Positions 27,481 to 40,059 are shown, numbered from the stretch's first letter. The stretch is 64,000 nt of DNA from Pagrus major (GCF_040436345.1 NC_133221.1:17419165-17483164); one strand, 5' to 3'. The notes: generated from the letters alone by a model not told the origin. A program made the numbers and translations.

Positions 27481-27486
27481 TTTATT
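27481..27486 (-). terminator. neurod4: Probable neurod4 polyadenylation signal
   Basis: TTTATT on the plus strand is AATAAA on the minus strand, about 750 bases after the neurod4 stop codon. The stretch 27487-28238 would then be an A/T-rich 3' UTR. Confidence 0.45.
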
Positions 27487-28238
27487 CAATTAAGTGCGAA
27501 ACAGCAAAATATTTACAACAGTACAGTATGACAAAAAATTGTGACACCAAATGAACAAGTACCTGAAAGACCTCAAATAAATAATTTAAATACAGTACAG
27601 CTGCCAGTGACTGACAACAAACCAAGAAGACAGTGAAACATAAACTGTGCTGAGAAAAATATTTTAAAAAAAGGACGAGACATTATCAAAATAAATATTA
27701 AATACAGATATAAATAGATGCATTGCTTTTTCCTGTGGCGAGGGGGGACATTGGTTGTAGGCCTCAGTGCACACTTTAGGTTTAGGTTGGCTGATCAATT
27801 TCTTTTGCAGACATGCAGATCTTCTAACAAACTTTATCATGTTTTTGTTCAGTCACTGATCTTACACAGAGATCTGTGTGATGTCTAAGCATGACCAGTT
27901 TGGGAAAACAATCTTTAGTTTGCTGTTTAGTTACAACTGAGGGGGCAACTTATTGAGAAAAATTATAATAATCATAATCCAAATACCAACATAAAATCAT
28001 GACAAAAAAAGAATAAATAAAATATTAAAAGTTATGGGTGCGTGTTTGTATCAGGTAGATTGAGTTGAGGTGTTGAGTCTCTCTGAGCATTCAGTGCTCT
28101 CCCAGAGTTCTAGACAACATAAATGCAAAATCGTTTTTTTCTATACAGTTAGAACCACGGCCATCGTTTTTACAGTTCATTCAAGAGTGGTGCTTCTCTT
28201 CTGCCAGTTTTATAGTGTCAATAACCGCAAATCACAAT

Positions 28239-29321
28239 TCAGAGGGTGCCCATCTGAGAGGTGATCAGGTGAGAGGGAGCGAAGGAGTCAAAGGCCACAT
28301 CCAGGGGCAGCTCATAGCGTGAAGCCTGAAACAGTGGGTGGCCCTGAGGCCCCCCTGGTAGGCCGCCAGTCGTGGAAGTGGGGTAATGGTGGGACGAGAG
28401 GTAGTGGGCATGGTGGCCGGGGTGGGGTGTGTAATTCCTCTCTGAGTCATGGGGAGAAGGCTCTTGCTTCAGGGCAAAGTTGCCACTGATGCTCAGAGGG
28501 GGAGTGAGGGGGCCGTCATATGGTGGGGTGCCGCTGCTGCACTCGTTAGGGGAGGGGTTGTCATACACCGGCCCCTTGTATCCCTTCATATGGAGGAGGT
28601 GGGATGCCTCCAGGGAGCCATAGGGAGGGCTGGGAAGGCCTGGAGATGGGTAGCTGAGGGGATGGCCAGCCTGAACCCCCATACCACCGACCCCCGGGCC
28701 TCCACACTTGTCCTCCTGCTTGTTGAGCATCATCGGACTGGGTCCCAGCTGCAAGCAGCCGGCCACAAGGTTACTGGTGGGCTGAGACAGACCTTTACAC
28801 AGCATCTCCACAAAGCCATGGCTCTCTGGGGACTGGCCACTCTCAAGCACCTCCGACAGAGCCCAGATGTAGTTGCGGGCCAGCCTTAGAGTCTCAATCT
28901 TCGACAGCTTCTGTGTCTTGGAGTAGCAGGGCATCACTCTGCGAAGACTTTCCAGGGCATCATTCAGCCCGTGCATGCGTGAACGTTCTCTGGCGTTGGC
29001 CTTGACTCGCCTGGCACGAAACCTCTCCTGTCTTGCTTTGGTCATCTTCTTCTTCTTGGGGCCTCTCCTTTTGGGAGCGTTTTCCCCATTTGGTCCAATC
29101 TCCTCCTCCTCTTCCTCCTCCTCCTCCTCCTCCTCTTCCTCCATATCCTCACTGCCCAGCTCTGTGCAGGAGTGGATTCGGCTCCCTAAGGTCAGGCGCC
29201 CCCTCATCTCTGGGCTTTGCTCTCCATCCTGAGAGCTGCCGTCCTCCTCCTCCTCCAGCCAGCCAAGGGAGCTCACCAGCTCACTCATATCGCCGCTCTT
29301 TCCGAATGGTTTGGTCATCAT
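28239..29321 (-). CDS. neurod4: Neurogenic differentiation factor 4 (bHLH transcription factor)
   Basis: The whole coding sequence is in one exon: 360 aa starting [16 protein letters not shown]. The start is chosen because a splice acceptor (CTTCAG, cut before 29327) lies six bases upstream; the open frame beyond it is intronic. Residues 61-74 are a run of 14 Glu, followed by the basic [14 protein letters not shown] block and a bHLH domain (about 105-157) with [16 protein letters not shown] and [18 protein letters not shown]. After it come the NeuroD-family segments [20 protein letters not shown] and [26 protein letters not shown] and the opening sequence fit NeuroD4 (NeuroM/Ath3) rather than NeuroD1, 2 or 6. 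The protein is a nuclear E-box activator that drives neuronal and retinal differentiation. Human NEUROD4 has 331 aa. Confidence 0.95.
   Translation of the reverse strand: MMTKPFGKSGDMSELVSSLGWLEEEEDGSSQDGEQSPEMRGRLTLGSRIHSCTELGSEDMEEEEEEEEEEEEEEIGPNGENAPKRRGPKKKKMTKARQERFRARRVKANARERSRMHGLNDALESLRRVMPCYSKTQKLSKIETLRLARNYIWALSEVLESGQSPESHGFVEMLCKGLSQPTSNLVAGCLQLGPSPMMLNKQEDKCGGPGVGGMGVQAGHPLSYPSPGLPSPPYGSLEASHLLHMKGYKGPVYDNPSPNECSSGTPPYDGPLTPPLSISGNFALKQEPSPHDSERNYTPHPGHHAHYLSSHHYPTSTTGGLPGGPQGHPLFQASRYELPLDVAFDSFAPSHLITSQMGTL
29100..29141 (-). repeat. neurod4: GAG/GAA tract encoding poly-Glu in neurod4
   Basis: Fourteen glutamate codons, mostly GAG with two GAA-type interruptions, stand upstream of the bHLH domain. 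Acidic tracts here are usual in the NeuroD family, but their length varies. The tract is a likely site of length polymorphism. Confidence 0.9.
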
Positions 29322-30239
29322 TTTGATCTGAAGGAACACAGCAGAAAAAAAACTGTCAGTCAACAGATATAGTAAGACCTTGAGTGTTAAATATCTGTTC
29401 ATGTAAATCTATGATGCTTCTGCCTCCTGTGTAGGGACAGGAACTAGAGCTCTTGTCCCATGAAATACAGAATGAGTGCTTTCATTTCAGCACTACAGTG
29501 TGGACAGCTCACTCATCTTTCTCAGGAGCTGGTGGCTCTGACTGTTTGGAAGAAACTCTGTAGCTATTTAAAGGGGATTTTCTGATATTAAGGAATATAT
29601 AACTGTTTTTAAAATGAGGAGGCTGATTGGTCTCCTGCTGTTGTGCTGTTGTCTCCACAGAGACGCTGTCAATCTGGGACGCGACGGGATTTGCTCAGCA
29701 AATAAAGCTCAAAGATTAAATAGGCAACATACAACCCAACACACATGTGGACAAGCCGCCCACATACTGTTTATAACGTTCCAGGCGACTAGATTTCAAA
29801 ACTAGGTTTCATCTTGCAAAATAAATGCACATAACCTAAACTTTAACAGGGACTAATGCAATGTTCTTTAATTGACACGCAGATTTCGTGCAGAGAATTT
29901 GCTATTGTTTTGAAAAACTGTCCCAGTTAATTATTGTGCACTAATGCGTAAAAGTGGGACAGATTACTGTAATTTATGAATGCAGAAGTTTAGACACGCA
30001 ACTGTGTCACGACGCAGCTGGGACATAATTGCAAGAGCACTGCAAATATAAAACTTTAATTTTAGTTTATTAAAATAGACATTTTGTAAATGAGCTTTGG
30101 TGGATTTTTTTGTATGTCCCTTAAGAGGAAACACAAGTGCTCCATAAAGCAACACAAATGTGGTTCACTAATCACATCTATTTTGGATGTTTTTCTTTAA
30201 AGGTTATGACACTAATAATGAACAAATGTTTAAACTCAC

Positions 30240-30480
30240 CTGTTTGGATTCACTTCTCGCTCTGCCAAAATAACAGACACAGAATGGCTAATTTCTTTTT
30301 TTTTTTTTAAAAGTTCGTTAACTGCGTGATAAGTCCAAAGTCCAGAGATCCTCCACAGTCCAAAACGCATCCACTCCTTCAGATAGCCATCAGCTCGCGT
30401 GCAACTTTCATCTCCAACTGGCACGGCCCGGCTCGGGTTTTTTGCCTTTAGCCGGGTAAGCCCCTCCCTCGGGCGCCCCA
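30240..30480 (-). other. neurod4: neurod4 5' UTR exon (3' edge certain, 5' edge estimated)
   Basis: On the minus strand the sequence ATCCAAACAG is followed by GTGAGT, a strong donor cutting after 30240. It pairs with the acceptor before 29327, giving a 912-base intron (29328-30239). This copies the NeuroD layout of a non-coding first exon and a single coding exon. The transcription start is not visible; the upper limit is a guess from the start of GC-rich DNA. Confidence 0.6.
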
Positions 30481-30610
30481 CCCACCACATCCAAACGCGC
30501 GTGGCGGGCTCGTGGCCAGAAGTTTTCAGCCAACAACAAATGAGTGAGGGACAGAAGGTGCGCGCGCCCGGGTGCGCGTGTCGACAGCGCTTTATTTTGT
30601 AAATGAGACA
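30400..30610 (-). promoter_or_regulatory. neurod4: Probable neurod4 promoter, CpG-rich
   Basis: In an AT-rich neighbourhood this stretch is GC- and CpG-rich, with GGGCGCCCCACCC, ACGCGCG and GCGCGCGCCC. A CAAATG E-box-like core lies at about 30537. No clear TATA box stands out on the minus strand. Confidence 0.45.
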
Positions 30611-31499
30611 GAGGGTGAAAGAATGACGGGTGAGTGCAGAAGATGGAAAACACTTCGATCCTAATCACAGATGATGTTGAGATGAGGAGCTATCTGAGGA
30701 CTGAGCCTCTAATAAAGACGCATATCTGCTCATAACCATGGACCACATTATTCCCCAAAGCTTAGCTGCATCTCATCCCAATACTTCGGATTAACAAATA
30801 TTTTGTTATAATTTTAATAACTAACAGAAATGTGACCAGTATTTAAATCCTCTTCATATCACTTGACATTATAAACTCATCAATCTTTTTCTGACCCTCT
30901 GCATGTCTCTATACACAATCTAACGGTCACAATCTGGGATCATGTTGAGTCCAGATCCGGCAGAAATTAACTCCTGCATAATATGTTCCTCCTCAAAGCG
31001 ACATTACACATCTTCACACTTGGACATGTGGGAGTAGCCCCCCGGAAAAAAAAAAAATTCCACTGTTGTGTTTTAATGCCATGTGTTAACCATCTTAATC
31101 GATTGTCTATCTCTTCATTAGTCGGTTGGATTAGGAATTTTCCACTTAATTAAACACAGTGTAGGCCCGGTGCTCGCTGCGTAAAGAGACGCTCTTCCAT
31201 GTGTGCGTATGTAAGTGATTCTGACAGCTTAGTGTGCGGAGAGCAGGTGTGTGCGTTGTTCACCCGGTTATTCAGTTGTTTTTCGTCCATTTTTAGCGTC
31301 ATATTCCGCCCCCTAGGGCTATCTGATTATTGAATCGATTGGTGTAATGATGAGCGGACAGGTACTTTATGGGAAATAGTATCGGCCTACAGTATTCATA
31401 ACACTAATAGCCAATGCATGATAAATTAATTGTCATAGGTCAGGGTTTTTTGTAGTTCATTAATTTTTTTGTAGCTTTTGTGTGTGTTTGAATACTTGT

Positions 31500-32000
31500 T
31501 TTTAAGTTAACAGGCACATTAACACCGACAGTGACCAAAAGACCTTTCCTCGCACCCCCTGAAGGTCTTGACATGACTATATGGTCTTTAATTATTATTA
31601 ATTGTTTGTCAATATTGAGCATTTTCCACAGTTTTGACAACAAATACCACGGCATAATAAACGGCCGCCAGTCCTCGTGCGTGGCGAGCCGCGGCTCAGT
31701 GGGGGTCTATTGTCATTATGGCCATTGACAGCCGGGGTCTCGCGAGTCGCACGTGCCCCCGCATTGATCCCATTGAGCGCGCGATTGCGCACAGCTGTGC
31801 TCGAGACTGGCGGAGACTGAACTTTGCCAACTCCGCTGCGGGCTCTGGGTGTTCAGGCGAAATTTCCAAGTCTTGGAAATAAGATCTGGTCACGTGGCTA
31901 CTCGGCAGCATCGCGTTAAAACAGGCACTTATCCAACGATTTATTGAACAGGCCCTAACACTAACAGATGGCTGGATATAGGAAGCGTTGGGGGTGGGGG
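31500..32000. promoter_or_regulatory. Candidate regulatory block upstream of neurod4
   Basis: AT-rich homeobox-like sequence (TTTAATTATTATTAATTG near 31587) passes into a CpG-rich stretch with CACGTG-like and CAGCTG E-boxes and the 17-mer CCCATTGAGCGCGCGAT at 31769-31785. The composition differs from both flanks, and no frame through it looks coding. It is 1.2-1.6 kb upstream of the neurod4 first exon. Confidence 0.4.
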
Positions 32001-32563
32001 CATCTGTTGCTTGGGTGCTCACGCGTCACCGCTTGGCCAAGATGATGTCTCGTGCTGAAACAGCATTTATCCGCCTCGCTAACGGCCCTAATCACTCCTG
32101 GTCAGTGCGCTGGCCACAAAGGCATGTGGACAGAGAGAAAGAGGAGCCCGGTCCTTTGTGTGTTTGAGTGTGTGTGTGTGCGTGTGGCCCCATGCGAGCC
32201 AGACATTGCATGTGTGTACAGCAACAACTCTAGACTAATGTGATGGGTCCAAGCCTCCCCAGGTACATGCACCCCTACACCCCCACCCCCCAAACACACA
32301 ACTCCTCTGTCCCAGGAGTGTGAGCTTGGCCTCCACCACACCTGCAGCCTGCATGGGGAATTGGAGCCTGACAGTCTCCTACAATCCCCGTCGGTTTCCC
32401 AAATGACTGACTGACTGACTAACTGATGGAGAGGGAATTGTGTCCTGCTCCCCTTTAAGCAGTAACATAGATAGTCAGCCTTCTGGAAGAGGTCATAGTG
32501 GACACATGTGATCAGAACCAACTTCTGATGAGTTTGCATGATTTTAACAAATGTACTTTTTAT

Positions 32564-32886
32564 AGGGGCACTAGTTTTGGAGAAGAAATTCAAACTCTGG
32601 ATTTTAATATTTACAATATTAAGAGGAAATAATGCAAGCTCAGAAATATTTTTTTTTTCTGTAACTGAATAAACAAGCTGTTTTCAGAGGAAATAAGGTC
32701 CCAGACCACTGTTTGAAGCTAGAAAGTTGGCGGGGTCTGCCAAATATAAGCACAATCAGTTTGTTAATTCAGTTTATTCAGTCATGAAGACGAAGAGAGT
32801 TTATTTATTTAGTATGTTTAGGCATAAAAGAATCAATCACTCACCTGATTAACATTTCTTTCCCAAAACCACATAGTGCACCTTTA
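32564..32886 (+). mobile_element. MITE family A, copy 1
   Basis: It starts AGGGGCACTAGTTTTGGAGA and ends CCAAAACCACATAGTGCACC before TTTAA, so the ends are inverted repeats. Diverged copies lie at 51720-52021 (inverse) and 60019-60235, sharing CAGAGGAAAT, AGCTAGAA and the terminal sequence. Confidence 0.7.
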
Positions 32887-34279
32887 ATATAATGAGTCAA
32901 TCCATTACGGACTTATGTGTCCTCCCCCTAATATATTTAAAGGAAAAAAGGAAAGGAAAAGATTCAGAAGAACAATTTTGTGGCTACATTTTGTGATTAA
33001 GATGCATGTTGAGTTCAGGTATGAGCTTTGTCAAGTTTTTGTTTAAAGCTACCAAAAAGAAATGAAAAGTACCAGTCTTACATGAGCTATTTAAGTGCCG
33101 TTGTTGTTATTAATGGGGGTAACCCCCTTCCTCACAAAAAACACTGCCACAAGTGAGTTGTCTCTCGCTCGTGTCCCCTGGGACTCGGAGTGGAATGGGA
33201 GGGATTCGTGCGCTGTGCTGACAGATGGGTCCTTGTTCCTGTCTTTTTCTTCATCTCTATCTCCCTCTCCCCTCTTTTCGCTAAAACACAGACACACTCA
33301 CACACACCAAGACTGCACGAATACAATAGGAATTAAAGCTCTACACACATGCTCCCTGGACCGCTCCTGAAAGCTGAGCCCCTTGTAGTGATCATAAAAG
33401 ATGGAGGGAGCGTGGTTGGATTTGCGAAAGGGGCTTGGCGTGGTGAGGAGGTGGGGGTGATGTGGCACAGGGTGGTGAGACTGGAAATACAAGTTTGGTT
33501 ATGTCAGCCTTTTGGAGATAGTATTTTATCTGTAGCACATTTGAGGGTTCAAAAAGTTTATCCTGTGCACGTACACTTTATCTGAGCTATTTCCATTTTA
33601 TTGCCATGCTTTACAGCTTTATGTGTTAGGAAGTCCCAGGGCTCAGTTCTCTCCATTTGCTGCTCACTGAGGCTGAATATGGTTACATAGCAGACTTTCC
33701 TGAGGGAGAGACTGACAGGCCTACTGACTCTGCTGCACACTGGGGAACATCAGTGGTCTAACACACACACACGGGCACACAGACAGTCGTGAATCATGGA
33801 CTTTTAACCCTAACCTCAGTTAAATCTCTTGATGATATCTGGCTCTTCCATCATTGGTTCATTTTTCACTGTAAAACATTTTAAAGAAGATATTTTAGAT
33901 GTTGAAGCATGTCAGAGTCAAACCTCAAGCCAAAAGAAATCAGCGTTTTCCTCTATGCAGTGGTCTATCATCAGGAGGGGCAAACCGGGTACATTTTTGG
34001 GGCAAAGGGGGAAAAGGGGCCCCTGATGGCTACCATACCACTTTTTCACCGAAATGAGTGGGTCCACACAGGTTTTTTAAATGTGGGCAAACCTGCTAAA
34101 AATCACCTATTGACCCCATTCCTCCTTCCCACAGGCAAGGCTGTGATTTTTATCTGAAGCCTTACCTTGTACATCACGTTTCATGTCACGAATGCGCCGG
34201 AAACAGTTGTAACAGAAGAGAAAATAACAATACACCCACTGTGAAAGAAGTGTCTGTAAAACGGTGGATACATTTTTTT

Positions 34280-34500
34280 TAGCATCACAACTCACGAGAA
34301 ATGACTCATTTCACTTTCATAATTGAGCCATTCGGTCCAAAAATATTTTGAAAGTCTAGAAGAGCTTCACGATTCAATTATTTTATCCACATTCAAGTTA
34401 GCCAGTTCCTACACCGGGAAGTCGAGCTTTTTGGCTTCAAAACACCACTGAGCAGCTTTCATAGGAATGAACAGGGCTCCACCTCCAACGTTGTGTACAG
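34280..34500 (-). mobile_element. Dispersed repeat, copy 2 (inverse)
   Basis: On the minus strand it contains GAAAGCTGCTCAGTGG, AAGCCAAAAAGCTCGAC and AGCTCTTCTAGACTTT in the same order as the copy at 24890-25130. Confidence 0.6.
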
Positions 34501-36399
34501 TAATAAAATACATGCCAAATTCCTTCCTTATTTACGCGCCCCCACCGGATGTTGATAACGCGCCATCATTTCGCGTGGCAGAATTGGGCGTGTTCACCCA
34601 AGTCTTACATTTAGATCAAAGTCTGTGTCTACTGCAGAGACAATTGACCCAGGTGTAAATGCACAGTTTACACATTACCATTGCACACAAAAGCCTGATC
34701 TTAGCAGGTTTACGTGGGATTTTTGACCAGAGGAAATATGTGGAGGTATCATGTTGGCACATTTTTCAATGACAACTATACACCCCCTTAAGACTCCCAT
34801 AAAAGTACTATACTGTGCACCGCTGCTGCTTCAAAATCATTGTTTTATGTGTTGATGATCACTGGCCTTATAATGTGGGTTATTGTCAATGTGACAACTT
34901 TGAAGTTGTTTAGTTATCAATTTAGGTTTTAATTGTTCTGTTGTTTTTTTTAATCTTATTTATATTGGAAAATTCTACTTATAACATTGGAAATAAAAAG
35001 GTTTGGGTTTTGTTTATGCTTAGTTGGTGTCAGATTTATAACACATTGCTGTTGAACGCTGGTTGGAGGGGCACCTTGGAACTTTTCCCATGGGTCCCAA
35101 CAGACTCTAGAATCGCCACTGCCTCTATGTGTAAATCAAATTATATTAATCATGGAGATTACTGCTTGAATGGAAGTTAAAAACTGCCAATTTTCACTGT
35201 GCCACCTGCAGCCAGCACCTTATATCTTTGCACATGAACGCACAAGACACATGATAGCTTTCGACTCAAAGAAGAAAAAGGCATGTGTGTGATTTAAAGC
35301 CCCCAGGACAAGTGGACAATTACCTCCTTGTGTAGGAATATAATCCCATGTTTGACGTCTAACCAGTTTATATATGTTTTGGAAAATGGTTCACCATATC
35401 CATAAAACTATGATGTAAACAGCTTTGGGTTCTCCAGCTCACAAAGTGAGTTTTTGATAAGATCTAGCAGCATTTCATCCAGGCAATATGAGCAGATTGT
35501 TTGCAGCTTATTCGTCTTCCTTTAGGCTAATGGATTTGGAAGACATTCCAATCTTGACGAAATGTAGCTACAGAATGGGAATCAGGCCTGAGGGCAATTC
35601 TCACTAAGTGGGGAGAGAGCCATTAAACAAAGGTGCCTGTGGTTTCATATTCAGGATACTTTACAACCTCCGTCCCAGGACATCAACAGTGTTTTTGGGT
35701 GTGCTGTTAGAGGGGGGCAGAAGAAGGGGGAGGAGGATCCATCTGCCACGCTGCCGGTCCTCAGGGAGACGGGCATATCCCAGGGGTGTTTTGGAGAGAG
35801 GGGGCTGAAAGGATTACACCCAACCACTAATCAACGACGGTAATCTGTGGGCCCCCGTACAAAATCCCCTCCGATCCAAACAACAATTTGGGACAGAAGA
35901 TAAAACCTCAGTGTACAGGGACGTCGGACTGATGTTGGACAACCTGACAAATCCAAGGACAAATACAGGTGATTTTTAATTGGGAGAATCGACTGTGGAG
36001 GTGTGATTGGCAAAGAGCCATGGTGTCTCTGTGATCAGGTGCAAGTGTCCCACAAGTGGCCTAGTCTGATTCCCAGTGTGACCATTATGCAAATATGGCA
36101 ACTAGACAAGCCTGCAACATAAATTAGTCTAACGGATAAAAGCACTTCTCTAATCAAATCAGATTGCAGGAGGATTTTCTTGCATTTTTGTTGTATAGCA
36201 ACCAAAATAGGAAAATATTTGTAAAATTCTAAGACTATTTCATGAGTGTTACAGTAGACAGTACACATTATACTTTTTTTGTAGACAGAAAACAGGAAAT
36301 ACTGTTTATTTGTCTTAAAGATGAACTTCAAACAGCTTGTTTCAAGGTGAGCCTGGCATGGCAGTTTTCTCTGAGCCTTTCATAGACTTTGGCACAGCA

Positions 36400-36960
36400 G
36401 GAACCTACACAAGGTGCAGCTGCTGAGCCGTCGTCCCGGCAGGTCTCCCCATCCGGTGAAAGAATAGCAGGGAATCAAGTTGCCACTAGTTTCATGGTCC
36501 CTTGTCAGTATGGTTTTGATGTCTGGGGCCTGGGTGGGGTCTGGATCTGGTAGTGGTGGCTTTAAAGCTCCGCAGGACTATAGAAGAAGCTGCCTAATGA
36601 TGGTGCCAGTCCTCCAGGGCATAGGGAACTGGAGCATCCTGGCCTGCATCTCCTCTACCTCCTGCAGTATGCCCATTGGCTAGGCAGCCTCTAAGCTCCC
36701 GATCCCCATAGCCTCATTGTTTAGTGGGCCCGGCACTGTCAATATTAAGCCTGGCTAATGTGATCTAGAGGCAGCTGGAGCAGCCCCGATTATTACCATG
36801 ACACAGCCGACTGAGGGGTGTAATATCATTAAAAATAAATCAGGTGGTTTGGAGATTTGCTGTAGCAGGGGGGACTTTGAATGGCATTAGGTGGGAGAAC
36901 TGCCATAATTTCATTAGTCAGTTGGGGCACCTCGGAGGATCTGTTGAAACATTTCCTTTA
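36400..36960. promoter_or_regulatory. Candidate conserved non-coding block
   Basis: This is unique-looking, balanced-composition sequence with homeobox-like TAATATCATTAAAAATAAAT, CAGCTG E-boxes and GGGCCCGGCACTGTCAATATT, without repeats or a coding frame. It resembles developmental enhancers around neurogenic genes; conservation is untested. Confidence 0.3.
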
Positions 36961-37439
36961 AGTTGGAGTAATTGAATTTGCTTTCACAACACTGCTCACA
37001 AAATGAAAGACAGAGGAAATTATTCGATGATGGTAATTTTTCAAATTAAGTGTCTCATAATTTTAAAAATTAATTTCAGACATGTTGGGAAATATGCAGA
37101 CACCTGAATATTATGAGAGGATAATATTTCAATTTCCTAATTATATCCCGTATAATCTATTTGAAAGCAGACATAAAGGATACTCCTGTTGTTATTATTA
37201 GCCTGTTGTAGTGGATTATTGTTGCAAAACGATGGGGAAAACGTGAGGCGCTGCTAATCTTCTTAAACTGAGCTGTCTGCTCGGCAGACTCATCAGCAAT
37301 CAGCTGCCAAGTGAATAGGCTGCAGGCTGACAGAATCTATTAACATTTCAGAATAAAATAGTAAGAAAGCTTTTCTACATCGAACCTTTGTTGTGTTTAA
37401 TACTCGGATGACTTTGTCGGGAGGTCTTTTTTTCCTCAT

Positions 37440-37640
37440 TCTGCATGTTCGATCCGCTATTAAAAGCGCCAGAAGTGCCGTTGGTCTCGCAGCAAGGGTC
37501 TTATGTCGCTATTGTTTTGACGCTCGAGCCACATAAACGGTGATTTCAAGGCCCATTGAGCGCGCGATGGATTGTGGCCCAAAATCCGCTAACGAGTGCA
37601 GGGCATTGATTATTGGAGGAGAGGCTACAGTGACGCCAGG
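37440..37640. promoter_or_regulatory. Candidate regulatory block with repeated 17-mer
   Basis: A CpG-rich island in AT-rich DNA carries CTATTGTTTTGACG (SOX-like core), ATAAACGG, and CCCATTGAGCGCGCGAT at 37552-37568. That last string is identical to one at 31769-31785. No coding frame is seen. Confidence 0.4.
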
Positions 37641-37723
37641 AGTTGTAAATCCTTATTTTTGTCGATCATCACAGTGATTTTAAATTCAACAATCATTTGA
37701 CACCCAAATAATTTACAGCCATA

Positions 37724-37737
37724 TTATAATAATAATA

Positions 37738-37774
<37 letters not shown>
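37724..37774. repeat. (AAT)n/(ATT)n microsatellite
   Basis: AAT units turn into about a dozen ATT units, making a partial palindrome. Confidence 0.9.
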
Positions 37775-37775
<1 letters not shown>

Positions 37776-37901
37776 AAGTTTCAAAAGTTTAATTTCTTTT
37801 TTAACTCAAAGGGTCACTGACAAAGACTTTTTTTTATATATATAGTTGAAACGAGTTGAAGCCCAAAACTTTATGGGGTCATGTCTTCCTGTGATGTAAT
37901 A

Positions 37902-37919
37902 GTGACATCTGGTGGCACC
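37902..37919 (-). promoter_or_regulatory. Candidate CTCF site
   Basis: On the minus strand it reads GGTGCCACCAGATGTCAC, matching the CTCF core with about one mismatch. Confidence 0.35.
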
Positions 37920-37949
37920 CTTTGGAACTATTTCCTCTTGGTTGTATGG

Positions 37950-39090
37950 CTGTACTGAACACAGTACATGATATACAGTATGTGTATCATGTTACACAAG
38001 TTAAAGTATGTGAGTATTATCAACTACATTTTTATAAAAGTATAGTCAAAGTACTCATCATTGGGGAAAAAGGTCCAGTGTCAGTTCAGTGTTTTACTAT
38101 CATGGTGTTTTTGGATGCATTCCTGCATGCGTTGCATTCAGGTCCTGTTAATCTTTACGGTTGTGCTCTTTTAACCACTTTATATACTGCTGGGTAGTTT
38201 GATCTATAGCAGTGCATCATATCCTATAAGATTATTATATAGTTTGTAGAGTCTCTGTCTGCTTTTAATGTTTTCTTTGTTACAATGCATTTTCCAGCTG
38301 AACCAATGTTGTTGTTTTTTAACATAGTTTATTTAATTTAAGAAGTAGTAGTTTCTCAACCCATAGAGGAACACTCAAACTTTCATTTTATCATAAAAAC
38401 AACAACAACAAAAAACAAACAAAACAATTAAAAATCACTATATATATAATGTTTTTTATCAGACAGGATTGGTATGATAAGTTATAATCTGTAACTCAAG
38501 TTTTCAGAAAAAAATAATTGAATAAAAAGATATTTGCCTCTGAAATGTAGTGGAGTAGATGTATAAAATGACATAAAACTGAGAAACTGAGATACAAACT
38601 ACAATACTGTGATACAAAATTGTGCTTAAGTACAGCACTTCAGTAAACATACTAGTACTAGTACTTCTTCCATCATGTGGATGATGGAAGAAGAACTACA
38701 TTACTAGAATATAAAAATACCTACAAGTGAAAAATAACAAAATTTTAAAAGTTTGGCTAAGTAATCATATCATGAGCAAAATCTACTGAAAGATCAATGT
38801 AAAAGTACTCATCATGTAGCAGAAAGAGCCCTCTCTATGTTGTATTAGTATTATTATATCAACCAATTAATAAATTAATGACAGTGTAAACATCATTATA
38901 ATGTTGGGGCTTTTTTTGTAAAGTTGGACTTTATAAATCCTATTTTATAAAACGATCATAGACCATATGCTAAACTTAATCTGCGGAGTAATTAAAATAA
39001 CTAAAGCTGACAAATGAATGAGTAAAAAGTAGAATTTACCTCTGAAATGTAGTGAAGTAGAACTATAGAATAGCATAAAATGAAAATATT
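37950..39090. repeat. Fragments of a GTACTT-rich teleost repeat
   Basis: Pieces such as AAAGTACTCATCAT (38050, 38805), CTCTGAAATGTAGTGGAGTAG (38540) and its near-copy (39041), and CTTAAGTACAGCACTTCAG (38625) mark several inverse, broken copies of the repeat seen at 14360. No coding content is seen. Confidence 0.55.
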
Positions 39091-40059
39091 TGGGTCAATT
39101 AAAGGGGCTCTGTGGAACTTCTGTTTTGTGTTGGAAGCCAGTCTATAGTTTATGTCAGCAGACTCATGGATATGGACATGTGAAAACAAAATGATAACAA
39201 ATAGAGTAAGCTATATCATTGGTATTTGTATTCTTTAGAAGTTTGTGGCATCTTGATCCGTTCTTATGTGTTATTACAAGCCAAGTGGCAACCTTTTGCA
39301 TATTTTGGCCACCACAACTATTGGTAATATATGTATATGTAATGTGGATTAAAATACGGTAAATGCAAAAACATTGCTGCACACAATATTAATGTATGCA
39401 CATATATGGACTCACTGTTCAAGCAATGTATTCTGTATGAATCAATGACATTCAGTCCTCGCACAATAAAACATACGGTATAGGGTCTAAATTGACTCTA
39501 AACTCAGTGAACTGTTTCACATATTGTGTCCTCTCTGTCTTCTGTTTCTGAGCACTTAGTATCGGTGTCAGCACCTCTGCAGGAGTCAGGAGGAGAATAT
39601 CTGGTGGGCAGAGACAAAGAGAGCATGTCTTTATTTTAGAACAACCTATTATTAGCTGCAGCATGGGACTGCAGGTTATGAATGAGACACAGTATTTATG
39701 ATACATCTTATAACACATCTTCACAAACATAAGATGATGTAATTTGGGCTAGAATCTGTGTATTGTGCTTGACAAAGAAACCCTTCACATTTCTGCTTCA
39801 CTCCCCCACACACACTTGCATGTCTGACCCAAATAAAATCATGTGCTTGGAGTCATACAGAGGCGCCTGCTTCTTTCTATATCCATCCCCCTCGTTATTC
39901 CACACTCCACTTTTCATCTCTGCTCCTCCTACGCCTTGCTTCACAAATTCACTCACATGCTTCTCCATACCTACATCCACCTCTGCCTCATCCACCTGCC
40001 GGTCCCTGAGCATCATCAGCTTCATCAACCTGCTTCTCCCCCCACCCCCACCTCCACAG

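Larger units (their letters stand above)
30620..40050. other. Non-coding region between neurod4 and myl6
   Basis: The two genes diverge from this 9.4-kb stretch, so it probably carries regulatory DNA for both. No coding exon is supported. Candidate regulatory blocks are 31500-32000, 36400-36960 and 37000-37640. Repeats include a MITE (32564-32886), an inverse dispersed repeat (34280-34500), an ATT tract (37724-37774) and several GTACTT-rich repeat pieces (37950-39090). Confidence 0.55.

Noticed and set aside
28449-28889. 146-aa plus-strand frame
   Set aside because: Antisense shadow of the neurod4 coding exon.
37441-37460. tRNA-like B box (GTTCGATCC)
   Set aside because: The flanks do not form a T-stem, and no A box or acceptor stem is seen.
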